In this document: piece after piece, positions 61,544 through 64,000 of the stretch
How positions within the stretch are numbered: the first letter of the stretch is position 1
Layout of the letters: the number at the start of each line of letters is the position of its first letter
Source: Shewanella sp. SNU WT4
Lineage (GTDB): Bacteria; Pseudomonadota; Gammaproteobacteria; Enterobacterales; Shewanellaceae
Reading direction: 5' to 3'
Assembly (NCBI RefSeq): GCF_006494715.1
Contig: NZ_CP041151.1
Location: 1,674,001-1,738,000, forward strand
DNA: 64,000 nt
Position numbers and translations under genes: made by a program
The notes under the pieces: generated by a model
The model's input: only the letters and a program-made list of their open reading frames with translations
Database searches by the model: none
What the model was told of the DNA's origin: nothing

Positions 61544-64000
<2,457 letters not shown>

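Overview
The window looks like chromosomal DNA of a marine gammaproteobacterium, most probably a Shewanella. This is inferred from gene content and protein resemblance, not from a search. Many products closely resemble their E. coli counterparts (YbiT, PyrBI, PyrC, SelA/SelB, FdhE, PpiC, YjjI/YjjW, YajD). These sit beside genes typical of Shewanella and its relatives: an ExeM-type nuclease with a Gly-Gly-CTERM tail, a split-Soret-type cytochrome c, a very large PstC permease and a modular chitinase.

Layout. 1-12.4 kb: the 3' end of a copper P-type ATPase; pyrBI with an attenuator-like leader; a UshA-type lipoprotein nucleotidase; a two-gene unit pairing an ODP-type di-iron protein with a degenerate, membrane-free MCP signalling domain; a TonB-domain TPR protein; a membrane MCP; and an Acr3 arsenite exporter followed by a tyrosine-phosphatase-like protein. 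12.9-19.7 kb: a frameshifted exeM nuclease gene, an intact IS10-like element with a perfect 9-bp target duplication, ybiT and an alpha/beta hydrolase. 20.6-30.9 kb: a compact selenocysteine and formate module. It holds fdnG with an in-frame UGA and SECIS-like hairpin, the FeS and cytochrome b subunits, fdhE, selA, selB, tRNA-Sec (opposite strand) and fdhD. selD is not in the window. 31-36.3 kb: lgt, a TIP30-like reductase, pyrC, ppiC with a duplicated 3' tail, and a frameshifted ycaQ carrying a 12-bp minisatellite. 36.3-38.7 kb: paired operator-like palindromes, a 100-bp repeat, an AT-rich orphan gene and an IS50-like element with Tn5-type ends. 38.9-49.7 kb: small enzymes, a split-Soret cytochrome with a lipoprotein and a thioredoxin-fold protein, a lipoprotein cyclophilin, the YjjI/YjjW glycyl-radical pair, a LysR regulator, DUF2797 and GcvR-like proteins. 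49.7-55.4 kb: pstCAB-phoU behind a good Pho box. 55.5-64 kb: YajD, DUF1289, a coiled-coil lipoprotein, a methyltransferase, a PAP2 phosphatase overlapping a GNAT gene, a 1.2-kb non-coding stretch, and the 5' part of a large multidomain chitinase.

How genes work together. The Fdh cluster carries a selenoenzyme plus most of the machinery that makes and inserts its selenocysteine. pyrBI and pyrC are two steps of pyrimidine synthesis. pstCAB-phoU takes up phosphate. exeM, the UshA-like nucleotidase and the pst genes could together form a DNA/nucleotide phosphate-scavenging route.

Most interesting observations: (1) two 100-bp repeats (16745-16844 and, inverted, 36467-36566) share a gapless core of two hairpins with NGGA tetraloops resembling CsrA sites, while their outer arms differ in sequence but still pair; (2) the ODP/pseudo-MCP pair; (3) the selenocysteine module; (4) Acr3 next to a DUSP-like phosphatase; (5) two single-base homopolymer frameshifts and several in-frame minisatellites.
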